NCBI GenBank assembly: GCA_002470185.1
Contig: DKNG01000250.1
Coordinates: 2,524 to 8,065, forward strand
Direction: 5' to 3'
Length of the DNA: 5,542 nucleotides
Source: Arcobacter sp. UBA7394
GTDB lineage: Bacteria; Campylobacterota; Campylobacteria; Campylobacterales; Arcobacteraceae
The notes under the pieces are model-generated. The model was not told the origin of the DNA. It made no database searches and was given only the letters and a program-made list of their open reading frames with translations. A program made the translations under genes and the position numbers. The stretch's first letter is position 1. Every line of letters begins with the position of its first letter. Positions 1 through 5,151 of the stretch are shown here, piece after piece.

Positions 1-500
1 GGAAAGTTTTTACTACTTCTAGGTTCTGCATGTTTATAATCACTATGCTCTCCTGAAACCCCTACAACTTTTTCTACTTTGTCATAGTATTTTTCCATAT
101 CATCATAAGAAATTGGCCAATCTACAATATTTGAACCTTTTATTTTCCCATAAACACTAGCAAGTCTAAAATCATCTGGTTTTAATCTATAAAAAAATCC
201 GCTCATAAAATTTGATGAACCACCTAATAAACTACCATTCCAAAAGTTCCAACCACTATCATAAGTTGGGAACTTCATCCATTTATTATCTACAAATTCT
301 TCAATTGTATGATATTCATCTTCAAGTTTTGGAGTATAAATATCTCTTCTTGCTGTTGCCATTTCATCTTTTGAAAAATCAGCTCGTTTAAAAGCTTCAC
401 CTTTTTCTAAAACACAAACTTTCAAACCTTTTTTGGATAATTCATAAATTATAGGACCAGCCCCTGCACCACTTCCTACTACACAAACATCGTACATCAT
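1..500 (-). CDS. GMC-family FAD oxidoreductase, gluconate 2-dehydrogenase large-subunit type (N-terminal part, cut by window edge)
   Basis: The flavin-carrying catalytic subunit of a respiratory sugar-acid (probably gluconate) dehydrogenase. My translation of the minus strand from 500 gives 166 complete codons before the window ends; the family is usually over 500 residues, so the substrate domain and catalytic His lie outside. The start runs directly into an FAD-binding Rossmann fold: V-V-G-S-G-A-G-A-G-P at residues 7-16, with an acidic residue E32 ending strand 2 (V-L-E-K-G). The GMC signature G-G-S-S lies at 93-96, and W-P-I-S-Y-D-D-M-E-K-Y-Y with G-V-S-G follows at about 128-150, typical of this family. 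There is no signal peptide; export would depend on the Tat signal of the upstream subunit. The start ATG (500-498) overlaps the upstream stop as ATGA, implying translational coupling. A second ATG follows at once (497-495). The order small subunit then GMC subunit matches Campylobacter jejuni Cj0414-Cj0415, described as gluconate dehydrogenase. Substrate is inferred. Confidence 0.9.
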   Translation of the reverse strand, partial: MMYDVCVVGSGAGAGPIIYELSKKGLKVCVLEKGEAFKRADFSKDEMATARRDIYTPKLEDEYHTIEEFVDNKWMKFPTYDSGWNFWNGSLLGGSSNFMSGFFYRLKPDDFRLASVYGKIKGSNIVDWPISYDDMEKYYDKVEKVVGVSGEHSDYKHAEPRSSKNF

Positions 501-991
501 ATCTTTTGTCCATAAGTTAATTTTGGTCTTGGATAGCCAATCTTATGATTAACACTTTTCCATCCAATTTGATTTTTGTTTCCACCATATAAGGGATCTG
601 ATAATAAAGCTTCAAAGGCATAATAGATTAATTTTGAAAGCCAAGATTGAGCATAATCATTAGTATTGATTATATCTTCTATGATTTGTTTTTTTTCTTT
701 ATTTTTTAAGTTTAGGAAGCTTGGGAAGGTAGAGTGGAAATCTTTTGTTCCTTCAAGAACTAGGTTTTTATCATAATCATCAAAACTTTTATGATTAATA
801 TTTTTTACCAAAAACTCTAAAGCACCAAACTCTTTTGAGCTTGGCATAGTATTAGTTTTTGGAAACAGAATTTCATATACTTCATCTAATACAGCTAAGG
901 TATCTTTATTAATACTTTTAGCAATAGCAATATTAGATGAAAACAACAAAGTGTTAACACTTGCAAATTTTATAAATACTCTTCTTTTCAT
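497..991 (-). CDS. Gluconate 2-dehydrogenase subunit 3 family protein, Tat-exported
   Basis: The small subunit of a periplasmic GMC-type dehydrogenase; in related enzymes it carries the Tat signal and escorts the folded flavin subunit across the inner membrane. The reading frame stays open back to a TTG at 997-995, but I choose the ATG at 991-989 because it puts M-K-R-R-V-F-I-K at the N terminus, a near-consensus twin-arginine motif followed by a hydrophobic stretch and an A-I-A cleavage site at residues 22-24. That gives 164 residues. Neither start has a strong Shine-Dalgarno. The C-terminal part has the family hallmark A-L-L-S-D-P-L-Y-G-G-N, then I-G-W-K and G-Y-P. The stop TGA (499-497) overlaps the ATG of the GMC subunit by 4 nt. 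The gene lies 62 nt downstream of the M48 protease gene in the same direction, with no clear terminator or strong promoter between, so read-through is possible. No cytochrome c subunit is visible in the window. Confidence 0.88.
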   Translation of the reverse strand: MKRRVFIKFASVNTLLFSSNIAIAKSINKDTLAVLDEVYEILFPKTNTMPSSKEFGALEFLVKNINHKSFDDYDKNLVLEGTKDFHSTFPSFLNLKNKEKKQIIEDIINTNDYAQSWLSKLIYYAFEALLSDPLYGGNKNQIGWKSVNHKIGYPRPKLTYGQKI

Positions 992-1053
992 AGGCAAAAC
1001 TTTATCAAAAAATTGTTTACTATTTATTAATAACTTTTTTTACCTTAAATACT

Positions 1054-1803
1054 TTACATTTGTGATATCACTTTTTGTAAATCTTTAATTCTTTCATCAT
1101 AACTTAAATGAGTTTTTGTATGAGTTTTACCTTTATGTTTGTTAATTGTTTTCATATTTTCCCAAAAAGCAACACTTTGATTTAAATCATAACCTGCTTT
1201 TTTCATTAAATTTAAACCAATTTCATCAGCCTCTTTTTCTTCAAGTCTATTATGAGGTGTTGTAACTAACTTCTCAGTTGTAGCTTGATATAAACCAATA
1301 TAAGGGATAATTAAAAGTGGATTAAGTACAGCTACTGCTAGTCCTCCACCAATACCAGCTCCATTGACTACTTTATTACGACTAATTCTAGCCCCACCAT
1401 GTCTTGCTAAAGCATGAGACATTTCATGGGCAAGTATTGTTGCTAACTGATCATCATTTTTTGCAACTTTGAAAACACCACTATTAATAAAAACTTTTCC
1501 ATTAGGTAAACAAGCAGCATTAATGCTATCTTTTTCAACTAATATAAATTCCCATTTTTTAATATGAGAGTTTTTTACTACACTTATTAGTTTTTTTCCA
1601 ACTCTGTCAATTGCTTTCTTTTTTTCTGTATCTTTGCATAGTGTTGTACAACTTAATAAACGTTTGTACTCCTTGTCTCCAATACTCATCTCTTCAGCTT
1701 TTGATAAAAGCATCATTTGATCTCGTTTTGTAACAGGTGTTTGATGCTTCGAACACCCTGTGATAATCATTCCAAGTATAATACAATATGCCGTACCTTT
1801 CAT
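1054..1803 (-). CDS. M48-family zinc metalloprotease, lipoprotein
   Basis: A predicted membrane-anchored zinc endopeptidase of the M48 type (the group with LoiP/YcaL/BepA-like envelope quality-control proteases). The 249-residue protein starts with a short lipoprotein signal with lipobox I-T-G-C at 14-17, so C17 should be lipidated. The catalytic motif H-E-M-S-H is at 126-130 (ligands H126 and H130, catalytic E127), and E-K-E-A-D-E-I-G follows at 189-196, where E189 fits the third zinc ligand. A hydrophobic stretch at about 147-172 lies between them, as in other M48 proteins. C52 and C56 form a small pair that could make a disulfide in the periplasm. The length is normal for a single-domain M48 lipoprotein without TPR repeats. 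The ATG at 1803 has a strong AAAGGAGAT ribosome site (1815-1807) 5 nt upstream. The target protein is unknown; proximity to the dehydrogenase genes does not prove a shared job. Confidence 0.92.
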   Translation of the reverse strand: MKGTAYCIILGMIITGCSKHQTPVTKRDQMMLLSKAEEMSIGDKEYKRLLSCTTLCKDTEKKKAIDRVGKKLISVVKNSHIKKWEFILVEKDSINAACLPNGKVFINSGVFKVAKNDDQLATILAHEMSHALARHGGARISRNKVVNGAGIGGGLAVAVLNPLLIIPYIGLYQATTEKLVTTPHNRLEEKEADEIGLNLMKKAGYDLNQSVAFWENMKTINKHKGKTHTKTHLSYDERIKDLQKVISQM

Positions 1804-1836
1804 ATTATCTCCTTTATCATTTATTAATACAATATT

Positions 1837-1845
1837 ATTATAGCA
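1837..1845 (-). promoter_or_regulatory. Extended -10 promoter of the M48 protease gene
   Basis: Read on the minus strand, 1845 to 1837 is TGCTATAAT, a perfect extended -10 (TGn plus TATAAT). Transcription would start near 1830, giving a leader of about 27 nt that includes the AAAGGAGAT ribosome site. No consensus -35 is seen at 17 nt spacing, which is normal for housekeeping promoters of Campylobacterota. Confidence 0.65.
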
Positions 1846-1897
1846 TATTTTGTATAGATATAACTACCCATAAGTTTATAACAAACTAAATGATGCA

Positions 1898-1928
1898 TAC
1901 ACAATTTATACACAAACAGTAAACACAA
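1898..1928 (+). repeat. Three spaced ACACAA motifs upstream of the small-lipoprotein promoter
   Basis: TACACAA occurs at 1898-1904 and 1909-1915, and AACACAA at 1922-1928, spaced 11 and 13 nt apart, close to one helical turn. They lie just upstream of the candidate -10 at 1935-1940, where an activator could bind. The motif is simple and the region is AT-rich, so chance is a real alternative. Confidence 0.3.
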
Positions 1929-1934
1929 AGACGT

Positions 1935-1940
1935 TACAAT
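1935..1940 (+). promoter_or_regulatory. Candidate -10 of the small-lipoprotein gene
   Basis: TACAAT at 1935-1940 differs from TATAAT at one position and would start transcription near 1947. The resulting leader of about 67 nt contains the upstream arm of the 17-nt inverted repeat (1962-1978) and the ribosome site AAAGGAT (2002-2008). No -35 consensus is present. Confidence 0.4.
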
Positions 1941-1961
1941 ACACTTAGAAATAAAAAGTTC

Positions 1962-1978
1962 TTTAACATTTCATTTAT
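1962..1978 (+). repeat. Upstream arm of a 17-nt perfect inverted repeat enclosing the small-lipoprotein gene
   Basis: The arm TTTAACATTTCATTTAT is the exact reverse complement of 2197-2213. Both arms fall inside the predicted transcript (about 1947 to 2257), which favours an RNA-level role over transposon ends, and no target-site duplication flanks them. The arm can also form a local 7-bp hairpin (1959-1965 with 1978-1984, including one G-U pair) that excludes the long-range pairing. The overlapping TTCTTTAACA (1959-1968) resembles the rrn boxA antitermination element. Confidence 0.8.
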
Positions 1979-2013
1979 AAAGAGTTATTAAAACAAAATA
2001 TAAAGGATCTATT

Positions 2014-2145
2014 ATGAAAACTTTAAAATATATAATTGCAAGTTTAGCAATAGCAGTAGCAATAGCAGGATGTGCAGGTGGATCAGGTACAACAAATTTA
2101 GATTCAACACATTTTAATGAATCATTCTATGAAAGAGACATTTAA
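2014..2145 (+). CDS. Small predicted lipoprotein, 43 residues, family not recognised
   Basis: A short gene with strong coding signals. ATG at 2014 has AAAGGAT (2002-2008) 5 nt upstream. The product has a positively charged start (M-K-T-L-K), a hydrophobic core of alternating A and I, and lipobox I-A-G-C at residues 17-20, so C20 should be lipidated. The mature part is only 24 residues: first small and polar (A-G-G-S-G-T-T), ending N-E-S-F-Y-E-R-D-I. Alanine at +2 does not suggest inner-membrane retention by the E. coli rule. It is a single-gene unit with its own candidate promoter and terminator. I do not recognise the mature sequence. Size and lipobox resemble entericidin-type lipoproteins, but there is no sequence similarity I can claim. 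The hydrophobic core is encoded by a perfect 12-nt tandem duplication (2045-2068). The 17-nt inverted repeat around the gene suggests control by RNA folding. The existence of the gene is well supported; its function is open. Confidence 0.8.
   Translation: MKTLKYIIASLAIAVAIAGCAGGSGTTNLDSTHFNESFYERDI
2045..2068 (+). repeat. Perfect 12-nt tandem duplication inside the signal peptide of the small lipoprotein
   Basis: TAGCAATAGCAG occurs twice in a row (2045-2056 and 2057-2068). It stays in frame and encodes the alternating A-I-A-V-A-I-A core just before the lipobox. Gain or loss of a unit would change the core by four residues without breaking the frame. Confidence 0.85.
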
Positions 2146-2196
2146 TATGTCTAAAGTAATAAGAATGATCAGAACAAAAACTTTTCAAAATGTAGA

Positions 2197-2213
2197 ATAA
2201 ATGAAATGTTAAA
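2197..2213 (+). repeat. Downstream arm of the 17-nt inverted repeat
   Basis: ATAAATGAAATGTTAAA is exactly complementary to 1962-1978. It lies 51 nt after the lipoprotein stop codon and 11 nt before the terminator stem, so it is in the 3' untranslated part of the predicted mRNA. The 17-bp stem would have only two G-C pairs but no mismatch. Confidence 0.8.
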
Positions 2214-2224
2214 CAAAATCTTTT

Positions 2225-2260
2225 AAAAGGGGGAAAGAAGATACTCTTCCCTTTTTTGTT
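2225..2260 (+). terminator. Rho-independent terminator of the small-lipoprotein transcript
   Basis: AAAAGGG (2225-2231) pairs with CCCTTTT (2249-2255), and the inner AAGA (2235-2238) pairs with TCTT (2245-2248) after a 3-nt bulge. A 5-bp GAAGA/TCTTC inner hairpin is an alternative. The stem runs into six T (2252-2257), then GTT. It ends the lipoprotein transcript, so the FliK-like gene needs its own promoter. Confidence 0.75.
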
Positions 2261-2273
2261 AATCCCAATATTA

Positions 2274-2282
2274 TGTTATACT
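2274..2282 (+). promoter_or_regulatory. Extended -10 promoter of the FliK-like gene, predicting a leaderless mRNA
   Basis: TGTTATACT is an extended -10 (TGn plus TATACT). Counting from its last base, +1 falls at 2288-2289, on the A of the ATG at 2288. There is no Shine-Dalgarno upstream of that ATG. A weak -35-like TTGTTA lies at 2256-2261 with 15 nt spacing, overlapping the T-run of the preceding terminator. I see no sigma-54 (GG-N10-GC) or sigma-28 flagellar promoter here. Confidence 0.6.
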
Positions 2283-2287
2283 AATAC

Positions 2288-4333
2288 ATGCTAGTATCAA
2301 ACAATAACTTATTAAATATCCTATTACCAAATGATAATAAAGTTCTTAAAGAAGCACTTAAGGACGCTGATTCTAAGACTCTTCAAGATATGGTAAAAAA
2401 TAAATCAACATCAGTAAATGATATATTAAAAAACTTATTTAATGATATTAAAAATGGTACAAAATCAAGCTCAAATATTGAAAATATACTAAAAAATCCA
2501 AATCTATTTAAAGATTTAGGCTCATTCTCGAAATCTTTAGTTACAGTACTAAATCAATTAGATTCACAAAGTAATTTACAAAAATTCAAACCAGCGTTAG
2601 AGAGTTTTTTTAAAGATATTAAGAATTTAGATGAAAAAACACTAAAAGAACAACTAGGTAAATCAGGGGTTTTTTTAGAATCAAAAATAGCAAATGCAAA
2701 TATTAAAGAAGGAAGCATTCCTAAGAATATTGAAAAACTATTAAATCAAATACAAAATATAATTAAAAATATTGATACACCTGCTGCAAAACAAATTAAT
2801 GAATTAATAAATAAAATTGTACAAGAATCAACAACACCAAATAATTCAAACCCAAGTAAAAATATAGAAAATGTAAAAAATTTAGTTTCATTACTTCAAA
2901 ATATATCAAAGAATTTACAAAATCCAGAAACAAAAAATCTGTCTAATTTAACAAATGAATTGAAAAGTATGGTAAATCAAGGTTCACTTATAGAATCAAA
3001 GTTAGAAAATATAAATATTAAGCAGAATATTAATCCACAAATAAATACAGCGAAAGAGCAAATAAATACACAAACTAAAGAGTTATTAACTCAAATTAAA
3101 AATGAAGTAATCACAAATAAAGACTCAGCACCTGCAAAAAATATATTAAATCAAATTGATAATTTATTAAAGTCTAATGATTTATTTACAAAAAATGAAA
3201 AACTTATTGAACCAAAAAACTTATTAAATAATTTGTTAAACTCAAATGAAATAAAACAAGCGTCAACACAAAGTCCTAATATCTCTAATTTAGTGCTAAA
3301 TCTAAAAAACATTAGTGAAAGTATAAGTAATTTAGAGAGTAAAACACAAAACTTTGTAAATATAACAAGTGAAAAAAACAGTATAACAACACAATTAAAA
3401 GAAAATCTTACTAATTTAAAAAGTGAATTACAAAATTTAACTAAAATTGATTCAAAAAGCTCTTTACAAATTATCTCAAAACTAGAAAATATTCAAAATA
3501 TTTTTACAAAAATTGAAGCACCAATTACAAATCAACTTCAAAATATGCAAAATACAAATCTCTCAAATAACTTTTCAAACAATTTTGCTAATAATTTAAA
3601 TACATTAATTCTAAGTCTTAAAGAGAATATCACAAATCTAAGCACTACAGCCAATAATCCAACTAGTGGAAATAATGCAAGTATCCAAAATCAAATAATG
3701 AATATTGTTGATAAAATAGAAACAAGTGTAAAAGAGGCAATACAAACATATACGAATAATCAAGGATTAAATCCATTAGCAAATAAAAATGAATCAAATC
3801 CCTTATCAAATGATATGAAAACCGTATTACTTCAAATGCAAGAAGAATTAGCTAATAAAGTAGATGCTAAATCTCAAGAGATGTTTAAACAAGTTGATAA
3901 AATGTTAATGCAAATTGATTATCACCAGTTATTATCACTATCTTCTAATTCAAATTATGTTTATGTTCCATTTTTTTGGGATATGTTAGAAGATGGTTCA
4001 ATTGAGATGAAAAAAACTGATGAAGATAAATTTTATTGTCAAATAAATCTAAATCTAAAAGATTATGGAAAAGTAGATTTAATGCTTTCTTTATACGATA
4101 AAAATAAATTAGATTTAACAATTCATGCCCAAAGAGAACATTTTAAATTAGATCTTAGTAAAAATATTCAAAAATTAAAACAAGCATTAAACAATGTAGA
4201 TTTAATTCCAATAAATATTAAAATTTTAGATTTAAAAGAGGATGAAGAAAAAACAATAGAAGAAAAAAAAGTTCAAACTTATACAAATCCCTATGATAAT
4301 AATTCTGGGACTAATGTAGATATTAGGGTTTAA
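2288..4333 (+). CDS. FliK-like flagellar hook-length control protein (C-terminal Flg_hook domain)
   Basis: A 681-residue protein that probably acts with the flagellar export gate, as FliK does when it measures hook length and switches export from hook to filament subunits. The first ~490 residues are rich in N, S, K, L, I and Q, predicted as helices with low-complexity linkers, fitting an extended ruler. Two sections resemble each other: G-V-F-L-E-S-K-I-A-N-A-N-I-K (127-140) and G-S-L-I-E-S-K-L-E-N-I-N-I-K (232-245), each followed by T-P-A-A-K / A-P-A-K and a leucine-rich helix. The folded C-terminal domain (about 580-650) has the Flg_hook pattern: alternating strands around L-K-D-Y-G-K-V-D-L-M-L-S-L, then a helix before I-K-I-L-D-L. 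C584 is the only cysteine. There is no signal peptide, as expected for a cytosolic or type III secreted protein. The stop lies 1 nt before the FlhX start. It may be a second FliK paralogue rather than the main ruler, so I give no symbol. No Shine-Dalgarno precedes the ATG. Confidence 0.8.
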   Translation: MLVSNNNLLNILLPNDNKVLKEALKDADSKTLQDMVKNKSTSVNDILKNLFNDIKNGTKSSSNIENILKNPNLFKDLGSFSKSLVTVLNQLDSQSNLQKFKPALESFFKDIKNLDEKTLKEQLGKSGVFLESKIANANIKEGSIPKNIEKLLNQIQNIIKNIDTPAAKQINELINKIVQESTTPNNSNPSKNIENVKNLVSLLQNISKNLQNPETKNLSNLTNELKSMVNQGSLIESKLENINIKQNINPQINTAKEQINTQTKELLTQIKNEVITNKDSAPAKNILNQIDNLLKSNDLFTKNEKLIEPKNLLNNLLNSNEIKQASTQSPNISNLVLNLKNISESISNLESKTQNFVNITSEKNSITTQLKENLTNLKSELQNLTKIDSKSSLQIISKLENIQNIFTKIEAPITNQLQNMQNTNLSNNFSNNFANNLNTLILSLKENITNLSTTANNPTSGNNASIQNQIMNIVDKIETSVKEAIQTYTNNQGLNPLANKNESNPLSNDMKTVLLQMQEELANKVDAKSQEMFKQVDKMLMQIDYHQLLSLSSNSNYVYVPFFWDMLEDGSIEMKKTDEDKFYCQINLNLKDYGKVDLMLSLYDKNKLDLTIHAQREHFKLDLSKNIQKLKQALNNVDLIPINIKILDLKEDEEKTIEEKKVQTYTNPYDNNSGTNVDIRV

Positions 4334-4334
4334 A

Positions 4335-4649
4335 ATGAAAAAAGATGATTTTATACAAAAAGCTGCTGCACTAAAATATGATATAAAATCTGATAGTGCA
4401 CCTAAAATTATTGCAAAAGGAAAAGGTAATACAGCAGGAAATATAATAAAAATTGCTAAAGATAATAAAATTCCTATTAAAAAAGATGAAGATTTAGTAG
4501 AATTATTATCTCAATTAGATTTAGATAAAGAGATACCAGGAAGTATGTATAAAGCAGTTGCAGAGATATTTTCCTTTATATATGATATGGCTGAAAAAGG
4601 TAAAGAAATTGACGAAAGACTAGAAGAAGAAAAAGAGAATAGAATTTGA
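4335..4649 (+). CDS. flhX: Stand-alone FlhB C-terminal domain protein (FlhX / EscU-YscU-HrcU family export switch)
   Basis: A 104-residue soluble protein equal to the cytoplasmic C-terminal half (FlhB-CC) of the flagellar export switch, without the membrane part. Matching features are A-L-K-Y-D at 12-16, S-A-P-K-I-I-A-K-G at 21-29, I-P-I at 46-48, and E-I-P-G-S-M-Y-K-A-V-A-E-I-F at 66-79. In full FlhB, autocleavage at N-P-T-H leaves a fragment beginning P-T-H about eight residues before L-K-Y-D. Here that position reads F-I-Q (6-8), so the protein looks like a permanently post-cleavage fragment that cannot self-cleave. Helicobacter pylori HP1575 of this type can replace a deleted FlhB C-terminal domain, and Bacillus YlqH is a related stand-alone protein. 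The acidic, charged tail (about 87-104) is likely helical. AGGG at 4325-4328, inside the end of the FliK-like gene, is the likely ribosome site. The 1-nt gap after that gene's stop suggests coupled translation and a shared role. Confidence 0.88.
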   Translation: MKKDDFIQKAAALKYDIKSDSAPKIIAKGKGNTAGNIIKIAKDNKIPIKKDEDLVELLSQLDLDKEIPGSMYKAVAEIFSFIYDMAEKGKEIDERLEEEKENRI

Positions 4650-4667
4650 TAGTTATATAAGATTTTT

Positions 4668-4694
4668 TATAATATAATCCCCAATAAATATAAT
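4668..4694 (+). promoter_or_regulatory. Three TATAAT hexamers before the MreD-like gene
   Basis: TATAAT occurs at 4668-4673, 4673-4678 and 4689-4694. The last two lie within a 9-nt direct repeat ATATAATCC (4672-4680 and 4688-4696). The most downstream one would start transcription near 4701, leaving a leader of about 7 nt; the upstream ones would give leaders of roughly 22-28 nt. AT-richness raises the chance of accidental matches, but three exact hexamers in 27 nt within a 58-nt intergenic gap is suggestive of a promoter for the mreD-mrdA pair. Confidence 0.5.
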
Positions 4695-4707
4695 CCAAAA
4701 GCATCCC

Positions 4708-5151
4708 ATGACTGAACGTAACAATCTTGAAAACCCACTTTTTTTATTTACTTTTTTATTAATAGCAATTGTTCTAAATACAGTTGCATCAATACATTTT
4801 TTATTAATCATGTTAAGTGGTATTTTATTCATTGCTTTTTATATTTGTTTAAAAAAGAGATATTTATATTCACTTTTTTTTGTAATATTAACTTTTTTAT
4901 TTATAGAAGTTAATTCGGGATTTAAACCCTTATCACTTAGTTTATTATCACTATTTTTATACATATTTGTTCTACCTAAAATAAGTCGAACTGTATCTTT
5001 TAGCTCACTAAATAATTATCTATATATAATAATATTTTACATTGGAGTTATCATAATATGGTCTCTTAGCACAGATATAAATGAAACAATAGCAAAAGCA
5101 ATAATTCTAAATATTCTAATTGATTTAATATTTTTAGGAATTCTACTGTGA
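4708..5151 (+). CDS. MreD-like inner-membrane protein of the cell-elongation machinery
   Basis: A 147-residue, very hydrophobic protein with five or six membrane segments at about 10-30, 31-47, 52-68, 73-91, 103-120 and 128-147. There is no signal peptide beyond the first segment. MreD is a small polytopic membrane protein, usually about 160 residues with five or so segments, working with MreB, MreC, RodA and PBP2 in lateral wall growth. The assignment rests mainly on topology, size, the loop N-S-G-F-K-P-L-S-L-S-L-L at 69-80 (where MreD has its conserved glycine/proline/leucine stretch), and the directly overlapping mrdA gene. Sequence alone is weak because MreD is poorly conserved, so a generic conserved membrane protein is the alternative. 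The ATG at 4708 has no Shine-Dalgarno, and no upstream alternative start fits. The stop overlaps the mrdA start by 4 nt. Confidence 0.65.
   Translation: MTERNNLENPLFLFTFLLIAIVLNTVASIHFLLIMLSGILFIAFYICLKKRYLYSLFFVILTFLFIEVNSGFKPLSLSLLSLFLYIFVLPKISRTVSFSSLNNYLYIIIFYIGVIIIWSLSTDINETIAKAIILNILIDLIFLGILL

Noticed and set aside
995..997. TTG at 997 as the start of the gluconate dehydrogenase small subunit.
   Set aside because: It adds only two residues before the ATG at 991. That ATG places the twin-arginine motif right at the N terminus, and the TTG has no better ribosome site.
2147..2200. A 17-codon reading frame (M-S-K-V-I-R-M-I-R-T-K-T-F-Q-N-V-E) starting 1 nt after the small-lipoprotein stop.
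   Set aside because: It has no proper Shine-Dalgarno, is too short to show coding bias, and its end lies inside the downstream inverted-repeat arm. It could be coupled to the lipoprotein gene, but there is no positive evidence.
1962..2213. The 17-nt inverted repeat as terminal repeats of a small mobile element (MITE).
   Set aside because: No target-site duplication flanks the arms, there is no transposase, and the promoter and terminator that serve the gene lie outside the arms. RNA pairing explains it better.
4263..4335. An eight-A run near the end of the FliK-like gene that might slip and fuse it to FlhX.
   Set aside because: Shifting into the FlhX frame meets TAG at 4317-4319 before the FlhX start, so slippage would truncate rather than fuse. 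Runs of A are common at this base composition.
4650..4680. A possible terminator after flhX around the T-run at 4663-4668.
   Set aside because: Only A-T pairs can be drawn and no stable GC-containing stem is present, so termination here is not supported.
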